Source: Desulfobulbaceae bacterium DB1 (GTDB lineage Bacteria > Desulfobacterota > Desulfobulbia > Desulfobulbales > SURF-16). From it: a DNA stretch of 64,000 bases. The position numbers and the translations under genes are program-made. The DNA lies in NCBI GenBank assembly GCA_001914235.1, contig MQUF01000001.1, positions 1 to 64,000 on the forward strand. The letters run 5' to 3'. A model generated the notes under the pieces. That model was given only the letters and a program-made list of their open reading frames with translations. It was not told where the DNA came from and ran no database searches. Shown in pieces: positions 1 to 8,063 of the stretch (positions within the stretch are counted from its first letter, which is position 1; each line of letters begins with the position of its first letter).

Positions 1-598
1 AGAATCCCTGACATCCTGTCCGTCGAGCAGACGGGGCAACTATTTGCCGCAACCAAAACCTTGAGCTACAAGGTCTTCTTTTTTACCTGCTACAGCATGG
101 GCCTGCGCCTTGGCGAAGGCATTCGACTCACAGTCGGCGACATCGACGCAGGCAACATGCGGGTCCATATTCGTGATGCCAAGGGTAACAAGGACCGGCT
201 GGTGCCGCTGCCAGACAAGACCTTGCGGGTGCTGCGGGAGTTCTGGGCCATGCACAAGCATCCCCGGTTCCTCTTCCCCAGCAGGAAAAGAGGTCTGAAA
301 AATGCCCACCTGGTTGATTTGCCCCTGGACAGGGGCGGCATTCAAACCACCATGCAGACCGTTGTCCGGCAACTCGGCATAAAAAAAAATCTCATGCCAC
401 TCCCTGCGTCACAGCTATGCCACCCACATGCTGGAGGCCGGGGTTGATCTGCTTGAGCTGCAGCAGATCCTTGGCCATGTCAGCATCCTGACCACCGCCA
501 GATACACCCACCTGACCTCCACCACGGCCAACAATGCGAGACTGGCCGTCAATTCCCTGGTCAACTCCCTGGACATCAGATGGGGAGGGCGTAAATAA
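1..598 (+). pseudogene. Tyrosine recombinase (phage-type integrase), 5'-cut by window and frameshifted
   Basis: The reading frame is open from base 1 and encodes the catalytic half of a tyrosine recombinase: the first Arg lies in GLRLGEGIRL and the strand residues continue to about base 380. A run of nine A (381-389) then shifts the frame. The remaining catalytic residues (HSLRH, LGH and the nucleophile in ARYTHL) are readable only one base further on, and that frame stops at 596-598. Losing one A would restore a single protein. The stop overlaps the ATG of the IS91-like transposase (TAATG), so the two were translated together. Some IS91-like elements are known to carry an upstream recombinase. 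It may be truly broken, rescued by slippage at the A run, or a sequencing error. Confidence 0.75.
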
Positions 599-1680
599 TG
601 CTGCTCTCCACGATCATCAACAAGTTCAGGGACAGCTTCTTCCGCACCTACAACAAAAATCTCCTGTCAGGCCACATCAAGGCTCTGGAGTCCATGGCCC
701 GATGCAGATACGAGCATGGACCGCACATGCTGGCCCGTTGTTCGGACCACCGGTGCGGCGAACGGATCTATATTCCCCATTCCTGCGGCCACAGAAACTG
801 CCCCCATTGCCAGAACCATGAGAGCCGGCAGTGGCTGGAAAGCCAGCTTGACAAACGACTGCCGTGTCAATACTACCTGATCACCTTCACGCTGCCCGGG
901 CAGATGCGGGATCTGGCGTGGAAACACCAGAAAACCGTTTACGCCCTGATGTTCAGGGCAGTACAGGACCTCCTGAAATCCTTCACCAATAACGACAAAA
1001 AACTCGGCGGATCAGCGGGATTCACCGCCATCCTCCACACCCATTCCAGAACCCTGGACTATCATCCGCACATCCACGTTGTCATGCCCGGAGCAAGCAT
1101 CAACCCGCAAACCGGGCTGTGGAAGGAAAAATCCGGGAAATATCTCTTCAGCCACAAGGCCATGGCCAAGGTCTTTCGGGCGAAGCTGCTCCAGACCCTG
1201 GTCGAAAACAAGCTGCCGGTTCCCCATGATTGCCCCGATCAGTGGGTGGTTGACTGCAAGGACGCGGGCAACGGCGAGAAGGCCCTTATCTATCTTGGCC
1301 GTTATCTGTACCGGGGTGTTATCCGGGAAAAAGACATCCTGCACTGCCGGGACGGCATGGTCACCTTCCGGTATCGCCATGCCAAAAGCGGAGAAGACCG
1401 GACCCGAACCGTCAAGGGCGAGTACTTCCTCTACCTGCTTATGCTCCATGTGCTGCCCCGAGGGTTTCGACGGGCAAGGTCGTATGGTTTTCTCCATGCA
1501 TGCAGCAAAAAGCTGCTCCGCTTCCTGCAGCTGGTGCTGCGGGTCGCGCCATGGCGCGCCCTTGTCCGCAACCTGAAGCAACGGCCGGCTATCATCTGCC
1601 CGGCCTGCGGGGCCGCCATGGTGATCGCCGCGACAATGATCGCCCGGCCACCGGCCATGGCCGCTCCGTTACGGCAATAG
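598..1680 (+). CDS. IS91-family (HUH/Y2) transposase
   Basis: This 360-residue protein carries the layout of IS91-type rolling-circle transposases. An N-terminal zinc-binding region (CSDHRCGERIYIPHSCGHRNCPHC, about residues 50-73) is followed by the HUH metal motif in HPHIHVV (about 158-164) and a tyrosine-rich catalytic stretch, YLGRYLYRGV (about 235). A C-terminal CPAC pair resembles half of another zinc site. Such enzymes nick one strand and move by rolling-circle replication without target duplications. The ATG overlaps the recombinase stop, which fits co-translation within one element. Length is close to the family norm. The element's left end lies outside the window and I could not place its right end. 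Confidence 0.85.
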   Translation: MLLSTIINKFRDSFFRTYNKNLLSGHIKALESMARCRYEHGPHMLARCSDHRCGERIYIPHSCGHRNCPHCQNHESRQWLESQLDKRLPCQYYLITFTLPGQMRDLAWKHQKTVYALMFRAVQDLLKSFTNNDKKLGGSAGFTAILHTHSRTLDYHPHIHVVMPGASINPQTGLWKEKSGKYLFSHKAMAKVFRAKLLQTLVENKLPVPHDCPDQWVVDCKDAGNGEKALIYLGRYLYRGVIREKDILHCRDGMVTFRYRHAKSGEDRTRTVKGEYFLYLLMLHVLPRGFRRARSYGFLHACSKKLLRFLQLVLRVAPWRALVRNLKQRPAIICPACGAAMVIAATMIARPPAMAAPLRQ

Positions 1681-1896
1681 ACGAGCCGGAGGCATCGGGT
1701 ATGTAAACGAAAGCCGTGAACTTGCCGAGGACACAAGCCGGATTGCACCGGGACGGGACTCCTGCGCCCGAAAAACGCCGGAAATCAGCGTAAAGCAGCA
1801 TGATACAGCACCAAAATCCTTTTCAAAGAACATTGCGGGGGCCACTCCCGTCTTCCTTCGCCTGATCCGATCCCTCCGGAACCCAAAAGCTCTTTT
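1681..1896. other. Gene-free tail of the IS91-like element and junction to nif cluster
   Basis: No convincing reading frame is seen here. The stretch probably contains the terminus of the IS91-like element, but I could not identify a terIS hairpin or target tetranucleotide with certainty. Confidence 0.3.
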
Positions 1897-2379
1897 CTAT
1901 ATACGTCCACCGGGCTCGTCCAACCACCGGTTCAGATTGTGGCGCGCTACGCTTGCACAATCTAACCTTGTTCGTTGGATCCTGACCGCGACTTTTATCA
2001 TCATCGCAAGCTCGGCCGCAGTCGGCGTTTTTCGATGAATATCATCAAGAGAACAGATTTCCTGCAAAGAGTCCATGTAGGCGAGGGTGCGGAAGATGTC
2101 GCCGTCAATGGTGAGATATTTTTCCCCATAGGAAAGGAGACTTGTCAAGGTGTGGCCTTCCGGCAGATTGTTTTTGTAGAGAAACAACGCCATCAAGTGT
2201 TTTTCGATTCCCATGGCCACCACGTTGTACAACGTTTCCGGGGAAAACTTTTGCGGATTATGGATGCCTTTTTCCGCCAGATGAAGAAACTGGTCGCCTT
2301 CCGAGAAATATTTCCGCCACTCCAGCGGCTTTGCAAAAGGGTTTTCCTGTATTTCAGGAAGAACTGACAGTGATTGCAT
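1897..2379 (-). CDS. HEPN-like protein at the end of the nifENB operon
   Basis: This 160-residue, mostly helical protein has no name I can give with confidence. Its central part (YFSEGDQFLHLAEKG, then a YNVVAMGIEKHLMALFLY helix and a GHTLTSLL turn) resembles HEPN-type helical bundles. I chose the ATG at 2379 because AAGGAG lies six bases upstream (about 2386-2391); upstream in-frame starts lack such a site. It overlaps the end of the preceding NifX-like gene by 26 bases, so it is co-translated with it and probably tied to cofactor assembly. Its 3' end lies close to the IS91-like element, so the natural C-terminus could have been changed. Confidence 0.55.
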   Translation of the reverse strand: MQSLSVLPEIQENPFAKPLEWRKYFSEGDQFLHLAEKGIHNPQKFSPETLYNVVAMGIEKHLMALFLYKNNLPEGHTLTSLLSYGEKYLTIDGDIFRTLAYMDSLQEICSLDDIHRKTPTAAELAMMIKVAVRIQRTRLDCASVARHNLNRWLDEPGGRI

Positions 2380-2674
2380 TAATGGCTCCTTCATAAATAA
2401 CGGCGGTAATACCTCGTTTTGCCAGTTCCTCCCGGGGGCGGTCACCGATCCGGGTCGCATAGACCTGACTGCAGCCTTCAAGCGCCGCAATTACGGCATC
2501 AAACCTTTTTTCGTCAAAGGCATGGGATTTATCGCCGGTGGAGAGTGGGGAAACCGGGCGCTCCTCGATTTGCATGAGACCTGCGCCGACTGTTTCAAAA
2601 ATAAGGAAACGATCAGCCTTGCCGAAGTGTTCATCAACATTTTTTCCGTCTGTTGAAACAATCGCCATCTTCAT
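2354..2674 (-). CDS. NifX/NafY-type iron-molybdenum cofactor-binding protein
   Basis: This 106-residue single-domain protein belongs to the dinitrogenase iron-molybdenum cofactor family (NifX, NafY and the NifB C-terminus). It starts MKMAIVSTDGKNVDEHFGKA, and the DEHFGKA motif with the following RFLIFE strand is typical of that fold. It probably carries NifB-co or a later cofactor intermediate between NifB and NifEN. A strong ribosome site (AAAGGAGG, about 2682-2689) precedes the ATG by seven bases. It lies 32 bases downstream of nifB, whose C-terminal third has the same domain. Whether it is NifX proper or another small family member cannot be decided from sequence alone. Confidence 0.8.
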   Translation of the reverse strand: MKMAIVSTDGKNVDEHFGKADRFLIFETVGAGLMQIEERPVSPLSTGDKSHAFDEKRFDAVIAALEGCSQVYATRIGDRPREELAKRGITAVIYEGAINAITVSSS

Positions 2675-2706
2675 CTTTTTATCCTCCTTTGATTTTTAAT
2701 CTTCGA

Positions 2707-3981
2707 TCAACCGCAGCCGTTGCCGCCGCCGGTACATGCCCCTTTTGAAGTGCATTTCTGCTGGCGGCTTTTTAGCTGATTCAGGCCCTCGCCGCTGTAA
2801 ATCGCTTCGAGACCCATATCGATGAATCCGCTCATGGTCACCGGTTTGATACCCATTTTTGTCAGAATTTCCCTGGGCGTTTCACCGATGTCATTCACCA
2901 GCACGGCCTGGCAGTCGTGCAGGGCTCGGGCCAGATTGTGCCAGCGCCGGGGGCCGCCGCTGGGAACCGAGGCGGGTCGTTCCTCCTTCATGTTGAAAGA
3001 GCCGTCTTCCCGTTTTTCCCAAATCTGGAAGCGGGTTGCTTCGCCGAGGTGCTGATTGACCAGAACCCCTTCAAGGGTGGCCACCGCTACATAGGGTCGT
3101 TCCTGCTTCGGCAGGGAGGGCAGGGAGGCGCAGGCCGACAGGCAGCCGGCCATTTCCTCGCTTTGGTCCTGGCCGAGCAGTCCCACGGCATCGGCCCGGC
3201 AGCGTGTACAGTGGCGCATCTGCGGCAGATATTTTTCGCCTTTTTGGCGCAGATCTGCCATCATCTTTTTGCTCGGCTCCGGGATGTGGGCAAAGGGCGT
3301 GTCCACATTGGGGAACATGGCCATGCAGTTAAAAAGGTCTGCCCCAAGTTCCGCCATCTTTTTCGCCACTTCCTCGACATGGTGATCATTGATGCCGGGA
3401 ATGGCGATGGTGTTGATTTTGACCGTAATGCCATGCTCCTTGAGCATGGTGATGGCACTAAGCTGCCGGGCCAGGATCAGTTCCGCCGCCTGGATGCCCC
3501 GGTAAACAACATTGCCGTCACGCACCCAGCTGTAGATGTTTTTGATGATTTCCGGGTCAACCCCGTTCACCGTTACCGTGACATGGGAGACGTCGATTTC
3601 GGCCAGGGCCTCCACATGGGGGGCCAGGTTCAGACCGTTTGAGGCCAGGCAGAGAATCATATGGGGATACTTTTCCCGGATGAGCCGCATGGTTTCCAGG
3701 GTCTCTTCGGCGTTGGCGAAAGGGTCGCCGGGACCGGCAATGCCGGCCACGGTGATGCGCGGCTCGTTTTCCAATACCCGATCCATATAAGTCAGCGCCT
3801 GCGTGGGGGTCAGGATGGTGCTGGTGACGCCGGGCCGGGATTCGTTGACACAGTCGTATTTGCGGTTGCAGTAATTGCATTTGATGTTGCATTTGGGGGC
3901 AACGGGAAGATGGACACGTCCGAACTGTCCCTTGACCTTGGCATTGAAGCAGGGGTGGTGACTGTAGTCTTTTTTAAGCAT
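2707..3981 (-). CDS. nifB: NifB, radical SAM FeMo-cofactor precursor synthase
   Basis: NifB fuses two [4Fe-4S] units with a radical-SAM carbide insertion to make NifB-co, the precursor of all nitrogenase cofactors. The 424-residue protein shows HPCFN (residues 9-13), the radical-SAM cluster CNIKCNYC (about 31-38), further conserved cysteines (YDC; HCTRCRADAVGLLGQD near 260) and a C-terminal NifX-like domain from about residue 300. It ends in a Cys/Gly-rich tail (CTSKGACTGGGNGCG). It lies between nifN and the nifX-like gene on the same strand. The fused form is the usual bacterial type. Confidence 0.97.
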   Translation of the reverse strand: MLKKDYSHHPCFNAKVKGQFGRVHLPVAPKCNIKCNYCNRKYDCVNESRPGVTSTILTPTQALTYMDRVLENEPRITVAGIAGPGDPFANAEETLETMRLIREKYPHMILCLASNGLNLAPHVEALAEIDVSHVTVTVNGVDPEIIKNIYSWVRDGNVVYRGIQAAELILARQLSAITMLKEHGITVKINTIAIPGINDHHVEEVAKKMAELGADLFNCMAMFPNVDTPFAHIPEPSKKMMADLRQKGEKYLPQMRHCTRCRADAVGLLGQDQSEEMAGCLSACASLPSLPKQERPYVAVATLEGVLVNQHLGEATRFQIWEKREDGSFNMKEERPASVPSGGPRRWHNLARALHDCQAVLVNDIGETPREILTKMGIKPVTMSGFIDMGLEAIYSGEGLNQLKSRQQKCTSKGACTGGGNGCG

Positions 3982-4055
3982 GACAATCTCCGGATGAAGG
4001 GGTGATAGATTGGTAAATGTTTTGCGTTGGCGTTCTGGGGTTTCTGGGTTTTACT

Positions 4056-4179
4056 GTTTCAGCGTTTCAGCGTTTCAGCGTTTCAGCGTTTCAGCGTTTC
4101 AGCGTTTCAGCGTTTCAGCGTTTCAGCGTTTCAGTGTTTCAGCGTTTAAACGTTTAAACGTTTAAACGTTTGAACGTTT
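4056..4179. repeat. 8-bp tandem repeat array between nifB and nifN
   Basis: Fifteen head-to-tail 8-bp units: nine GTTTCAGC, one GTTTCAGT, one GTTTCAGC, three GTTTAAAC, one GTTTGAAC, then a partial unit that overlaps the nifN stop codon. Related arrays occur in three other nif gaps (5553-5624, 40038-40112, 42525-42564). There are no spacers, so this is not CRISPR. Confidence 0.95.
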
Positions 4180-5534
4180 TACATGTAGCTGTAGCCGATC
4201 GATGAATCGTTCTGCTTCTTTTCAATCAGGCTGTTGACCACCGTGTCAAAAAGCATTTGCCCGCCCCGGTATCCCAGATGCAGGATGCGCTGGCCGCCGA
4301 TTCGGTCGTGGATGGGAAATCCAACCCGGATAAGGGGGATGTTCAGTTTGCGGGCCAGTGGGTAGCCTTTGCTGTGGCCCACCAGCAGGTCGGGGCCGAG
4401 GCTTTCCGCTTCTTCGGCGATATCAAAAAAATCCATGCCTTCATACACCAGGGGCTGTTCTTCCATCACCCCTTCAGTCACTGCGGCAATGGCATCCGCA
4501 AAAGACCCGCTCCTGCCGCCGCTTGCGCAGAGAATAGGTTTCACTCCGATTTCCGCAAGAAATGAGGTCAGGCCCACAACCAGGTCTTCTTCACCGTAGA
4601 TGATGGCCTCTTTGCCGAAGACGTATTTGTGACCGTCCACATAGGCGTCCACCAGCCGGCCTCGTTCCTGTAAATATTTTTCCGGAGTTTTTTGGCCGGT
4701 GAGCGTTTTCAGGGTGGCAAAAAAACGGTCGGTTTCACTGATGCCCATGGGCAGTCCCAACTGAAAATTGGGGACATCGAATTTTTTGGCCAGGATCGAA
4801 CCTCCGGTCTGGATTTTGCCGATGGTACGTCCGAATTCAACCGTTGCCGCCGCACCTGCCATTTTGACGACGGCGGCAAGAGGGGTACCGCCTTTGGGCA
4901 CCTTTTCATATTCGAGCAAGGCTTCGCCGTCCAGGGTCTCGGCCAGATCCGGCAGCACGGTTGCCGCAATCCCGCAGTCATCCATGATCTCGTGGAGATG
5001 GCGGAAATCGGCCGAGGAAACAAAACCGGGCAACAGGTTAATGGTGTTGTTCGCGTCGTTTGCTTCGCAAAGCTGCTCCACCACGGAGGACACCGCGGCG
5101 TGGAACCCTTCCATGTGGGTGCCGGAATAACTGGGAGTGGAAACATGGACGTTCAGCGGTGTGCTTCTGTTGCCGAATTCTTTGTCATATTCCTTGAGGA
5201 TCATCGGCACATCATCGCCAATGGTTTCGGTCAGGCAGGTGGTGGCAATGCCGATCATCCGTGGCTGGTATTTGCGGGTGACGTTTTTCAGGCCCAGCTT
5301 GAGATTGGCGGCCCCGCCGTATACCGCGTGCTTTTCGCTGAGCGACGAGGAGGCGATATCGATCGGTTCGTTGAAATGGCTGATGATATAACGCCGCATG
5401 TAGGTGGCGCAGCCCTGGGAGCCGTGCAGATACGGAACCGTCCCTTCAATGCCGCGAAAGGCCAGGCAGGCGCCCAGGGGTTTGCACAGTTTGCAGGCGT
5501 TGGTGGTGGATATGTAGTTGGGCATTTTTGTCAT
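4179..5534 (-). CDS. nifN: NifN, FeMo-cofactor assembly scaffold beta subunit
   Basis: NifN pairs with NifE to form the scaffold where NifB-co matures to FeMo-cofactor. The 451-residue protein shows the NifN/NifK cysteine pattern: NACKLCKPLGACLAF near the N-terminus, HGSQGCATYMRRY (about 38-50) and TTCLTETIGDD (about 98-108). A ribosome site AAGGAAA sits six bases ahead of the ATG. The gene follows nifE with a gap made almost wholly of 8-bp repeats, and its stop codon overlaps the next array. The order nifE-nifN-nifB is that of a cofactor-assembly operon. Confidence 0.95.
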   Translation of the reverse strand: MTKMPNYISTTNACKLCKPLGACLAFRGIEGTVPYLHGSQGCATYMRRYIISHFNEPIDIASSSLSEKHAVYGGAANLKLGLKNVTRKYQPRMIGIATTCLTETIGDDVPMILKEYDKEFGNRSTPLNVHVSTPSYSGTHMEGFHAAVSSVVEQLCEANDANNTINLLPGFVSSADFRHLHEIMDDCGIAATVLPDLAETLDGEALLEYEKVPKGGTPLAAVVKMAGAAATVEFGRTIGKIQTGGSILAKKFDVPNFQLGLPMGISETDRFFATLKTLTGQKTPEKYLQERGRLVDAYVDGHKYVFGKEAIIYGEEDLVVGLTSFLAEIGVKPILCASGGRSGSFADAIAAVTEGVMEEQPLVYEGMDFFDIAEEAESLGPDLLVGHSKGYPLARKLNIPLIRVGFPIHDRIGGQRILHLGYRGGQMLFDTVVNSLIEKKQNDSSIGYSYM

Positions 5535-5552
5535 GGCGTTTCCTTTCCGTGT

Positions 5553-5624
5553 GTTTCAGCGTGTCAGCGTGTCAGCGTGTCAGCGTGTCAGCGTTTCAGC
5601 GTTTGAACGTTTCAGTGTTTGAAC
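5553..5624. repeat. 8-bp tandem repeat array at nifE/nifN junction
   Basis: Nine 8-bp units of the types GTTTCAGC, GTGTCAGC and GTTTGAAC. The nifE stop codon (5596-5598) lies inside the array, so the last residues of NifE (about SNTETFKR) are encoded by repeat units. Confidence 0.93.
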
Positions 5625-6972
5625 GCTTTTCCCTAGCATTGCGCGGCACAAATCGCCATACCGGACTCATCACCGAGGAGTAAACCTCCCGGGCGAAGTT
5701 GAGCATGCCCTCGAATCCGGCCAGCGCTTCCTTGCGCTCATGATTGTGGTCGCAGAAGCCGACTCCGAGCTTATAGGCGATGGGGCGCTCCTTGACCCCG
5801 CCGACAAAGACGTCGACGTTTTTCTCCTGGAGAAACGAGGTGAGCTCCAGGGGGTTGGAGTCGTCAACGATGATGGTGCCGGGGTCGGTTATCTCCGCAA
5901 GCTCCTGGTAATCCTCTTTGGTGCCGGTCTGGGAGCCGACCATTACCACATCCATGCCGATGAGGCGGAAGGCCTTTACCAGGGAAAATGCCTTGAAGGA
6001 GCCACCCACGTAGATTGCCGCTTTTTTGCCCGTCAGCGCTTTTTTGTATTTTTGCAGCTCCGGATAGATGCGCTCCACTTCCTGCTTGACCATCTCGCCG
6101 GCGCGGGTCATGATCAGTGGATCCTTGAAGAAGCGGGCCACGTCGTACAGTGCCTCGGCCATGTCTTCAATGCCGAAGTAGGAGACGCGGATGGAGGGGA
6201 TGCCGTATTTTTCCTCCATCATGTCGGCCAGGTCCATGGTGGCGCCGGAGCACTGCACCACATTGAGCGCCGCGCCGTGGGCCCGGCGGATGTCGTCAAT
6301 GCGGCCGTCGCCGGTGATATTTGCCACCACCTCGATGCCCATGCGCTGGAAATAGTCGCGCACCATCCAGATCTCGCCGGCCAGATTGAAGTCGCCGAGG
6401 ATATTGATGCTGTGTTTGCCGATGCCTGCCGTGTCGCCGGTGCCGATCAGGCGAAACATGGCGTTACAGGCGGCCCGGTAGCCGGAACGCTTGTTGCCCT
6501 TGAACCCTTCCGACTGCACCGGGATGACCGGGATGCCTTTTTCCGTTTCCACCCGGCGGCAAACCGCCTCCAGGTCGTCGCCGATGATGCCGACGATGCA
6601 GGTCGAGTAAACAAAGGCCGCCTTGGGGCTGTGTCGGTCGATCAGTTCCCGCAGTGCCTTTTCCAGTTTTTTTTCACCGCCGAAGATGACGTCTCTTTCC
6701 TGCAGGTCGGTGGAAAAACTCAAGCGGTGCAGTTCCGGCCCGGAGGAAAGTGCTCCCCGGATATCCCAGGTGTAAACGGCGCAGCCGATGGGGCCGTGCA
6801 CCAGATGCAGTGCGTCGGCAATGGGGTAGAGCACGACCCGCGAGCCGCAAAAGACGCAGGCCCTTTGGCTGACCGCCCCGGCCAGACTGTCCTTGTCGCA
6901 GGATATCGCAAAGGGTGTTTCTCCTGTGCGGTGGATCTGATCTTCTCTTTCTTTTAAGGCGATTGCTTCCAT
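5596..6972 (-). CDS. nifE: NifE, FeMo-cofactor assembly scaffold alpha subunit
   Basis: NifE forms the NifEN scaffold with NifN. The 458-residue protein has the NifD-like cysteines in RACVFCGSRVVL (about 38-49), GPIGCAVYTWD (about 61) and STCIVGIIGDD (about 123), and a cofactor-side cysteine in VVQCSGATMDL. It is first in its operon, about 73 bases below the -12 box of a sigma54 promoter (7045-7061) and with a NifA site further up. The C-terminal residues come from the adjacent 8-bp repeat array, which suggests that array growth moved the stop codon. Confidence 0.96.
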   Translation of the reverse strand: MEAIALKEREDQIHRTGETPFAISCDKDSLAGAVSQRACVFCGSRVVLYPIADALHLVHGPIGCAVYTWDIRGALSSGPELHRLSFSTDLQERDVIFGGEKKLEKALRELIDRHSPKAAFVYSTCIVGIIGDDLEAVCRRVETEKGIPVIPVQSEGFKGNKRSGYRAACNAMFRLIGTGDTAGIGKHSINILGDFNLAGEIWMVRDYFQRMGIEVVANITGDGRIDDIRRAHGAALNVVQCSGATMDLADMMEEKYGIPSIRVSYFGIEDMAEALYDVARFFKDPLIMTRAGEMVKQEVERIYPELQKYKKALTGKKAAIYVGGSFKAFSLVKAFRLIGMDVVMVGSQTGTKEDYQELAEITDPGTIIVDDSNPLELTSFLQEKNVDVFVGGVKERPIAYKLGVGFCDHNHERKEALAGFEGMLNFAREVYSSVMSPVWRFVPRNAREKRSNTETFKR

Positions 6973-7044
6973 GGGGATCTCATGCGAAAATGGGTAAAAT
7001 TCGATCAGGCGGTATTTGTTGTGTTCTGTCTGATCAAAGTTTAT

Positions 7045-7061
7045 AGCAACCGGTGTGCCAA
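7045..7061 (-). promoter_or_regulatory. Sigma54 promoter of nifE operon
   Basis: Read on the minus strand the site is TTGGCACACCGGTTGCT: -24 TGGCAC, five-base spacer, -12 TTGC, an exact consensus match. The transcript would start near 7034, about 60 bases before the nifE ATG. The nifH promoter is nearly identical. Confidence 0.92.
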
Positions 7062-7158
7062 GGCGAATTTGTTGAAGAATGTTGTGTGATTGCGGGAAGT
7101 TATATGTGGATGACGCTGCGGGGATTGATCACTGCGGGCCGATGGGGTTCTGCTGATT

Positions 7159-7174
7159 TGTCGGGAAGATTACA
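7159..7174 (-). promoter_or_regulatory. NifA upstream activator site for nifE
   Basis: TGTCGGGAAGATTACA fits the NifA half-site rule TGT-N10-ACA exactly. It lies about 100 bases upstream of the -24 box, a usual distance for looping to RpoN polymerase. It is also just ahead of the kinase gene's ribosome site on the other strand. Confidence 0.8.
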
Positions 7175-7196
7175 AAAATGAAGGAGGAGGACAAAT

Positions 7197-7925
7197 TTGT
7201 CGGATTCGGAGGAAAACAAGGAAGAAAGGGTGAATACGCCAACGCGGCCAGTGACGTTTCGAGTCGGCATCCTGGGGATTGACGGCAGCGGCAAGAGCAC
7301 CCTGGTTGCAGGGCTTGAACAGCGGTTTTCGCCATCCTGCACGGTCATGAGCATCGGTCAGCGGGTGACGCTGCATGTCGGGTCGGAAGAGCGGCACGAC
7401 CTCCTTGGGTCCTTGCCGCAAGGCGCGCATCCGTTGCGCCATGTTTTTCGCAATCTGCAGCGGCACTGGATGCTGCAGCGGCTGCCCGCCCTGCTCGAAC
7501 GGTACCGCCCGGATCTCTGCCTGGAGGACCGCGACGGCGTTATCGATGTGTGCGCACTGGTCACCGCCCATATTCCGGCATTGCGTTTTCTGGCCCCGCA
7601 ACGGCGGGTAAGAACGGCAATAACCCTGACCCGGCGCGGTCTGGCGGACATGTATCTCGTGCTGAACCTTCCGGCCGAGGTTGCCGAGCAACGTATTCAC
7701 GAAAAACTGAAACAGACCAGGCGTCCGCGCTCCTATCACGAGAAACGGCATCGCCTCGAGCGTGTTGCGGGTGAATATCTGCGCCTGCGGGACTATCTGG
7801 CGGAAATCGGCGTACCGGCGGTAACTCTCGATGCAAGTCTTCCGGCGGCAACGGTTCTTGATGCCGCCTGGCGCGCCATCATGGGGATCGGTCCTGCCGC
7901 TCTCAGTCTATCCGCGACAGGGTGA
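7197..7925 (+). CDS. P-loop nucleotide kinase-like protein with replaced C-terminus
   Basis: This 242-residue protein resembles thymidylate-kinase-like P-loop enzymes: Walker A GIDGSGKST near residue 30, an LEDRDGV strand, and a basic lid-like region (KLKQTRRPRSYHEKRHRLE). The substrate is not clear. The TTG start is chosen because AAGGAGGAGG (about 7180-7189) lies seven bases upstream. It diverges from nifE. Bases 7715-7880 recur almost exactly at 29233-29398, where the reading frame continues with a different end (RDAGATRFQAKPRMRSSISE). In the present gene the last 15 residues come from island DNA. Joining the two parts gives a 248-residue ancestral protein. Confidence 0.8.
   Translation: MSDSEENKEERVNTPTRPVTFRVGILGIDGSGKSTLVAGLEQRFSPSCTVMSIGQRVTLHVGSEERHDLLGSLPQGAHPLRHVFRNLQRHWMLQRLPALLERYRPDLCLEDRDGVIDVCALVTAHIPALRFLAPQRRVRTAITLTRRGLADMYLVLNLPAEVAEQRIHEKLKQTRRPRSYHEKRHRLERVAGEYLRLRDYLAEIGVPAVTLDASLPAATVLDAAWRAIMGIGPAALSLSATG
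7715..7880 (+). repeat. Left copy of 166-bp direct repeat bounding the defence island
   Basis: It matches 29233-29398 base for base except position 7826 (T here, A at 29344). It encodes the C-terminal part of the P-loop kinase. The two copies lie 21,518 bases apart in direct orientation. Confidence 0.95.
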
Positions 7926-8063
7926 TAAAAAATCAACACCTTAGGATTGATGGATTCGTAAAAAGTCCTGGCTTCAAATTGTCGTAACGATAAATCAACA
8001 GTTTATCGTACACTGTGGGGCATTGAGCGACTTTTGGCGGGTCAGTCAAAATTCGCCTTTTGT

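Noticed and set aside
4056-4179. Possible CRISPR array
   Set aside because: Units are 8 bp in direct contact without spacers, and no cas genes are present.
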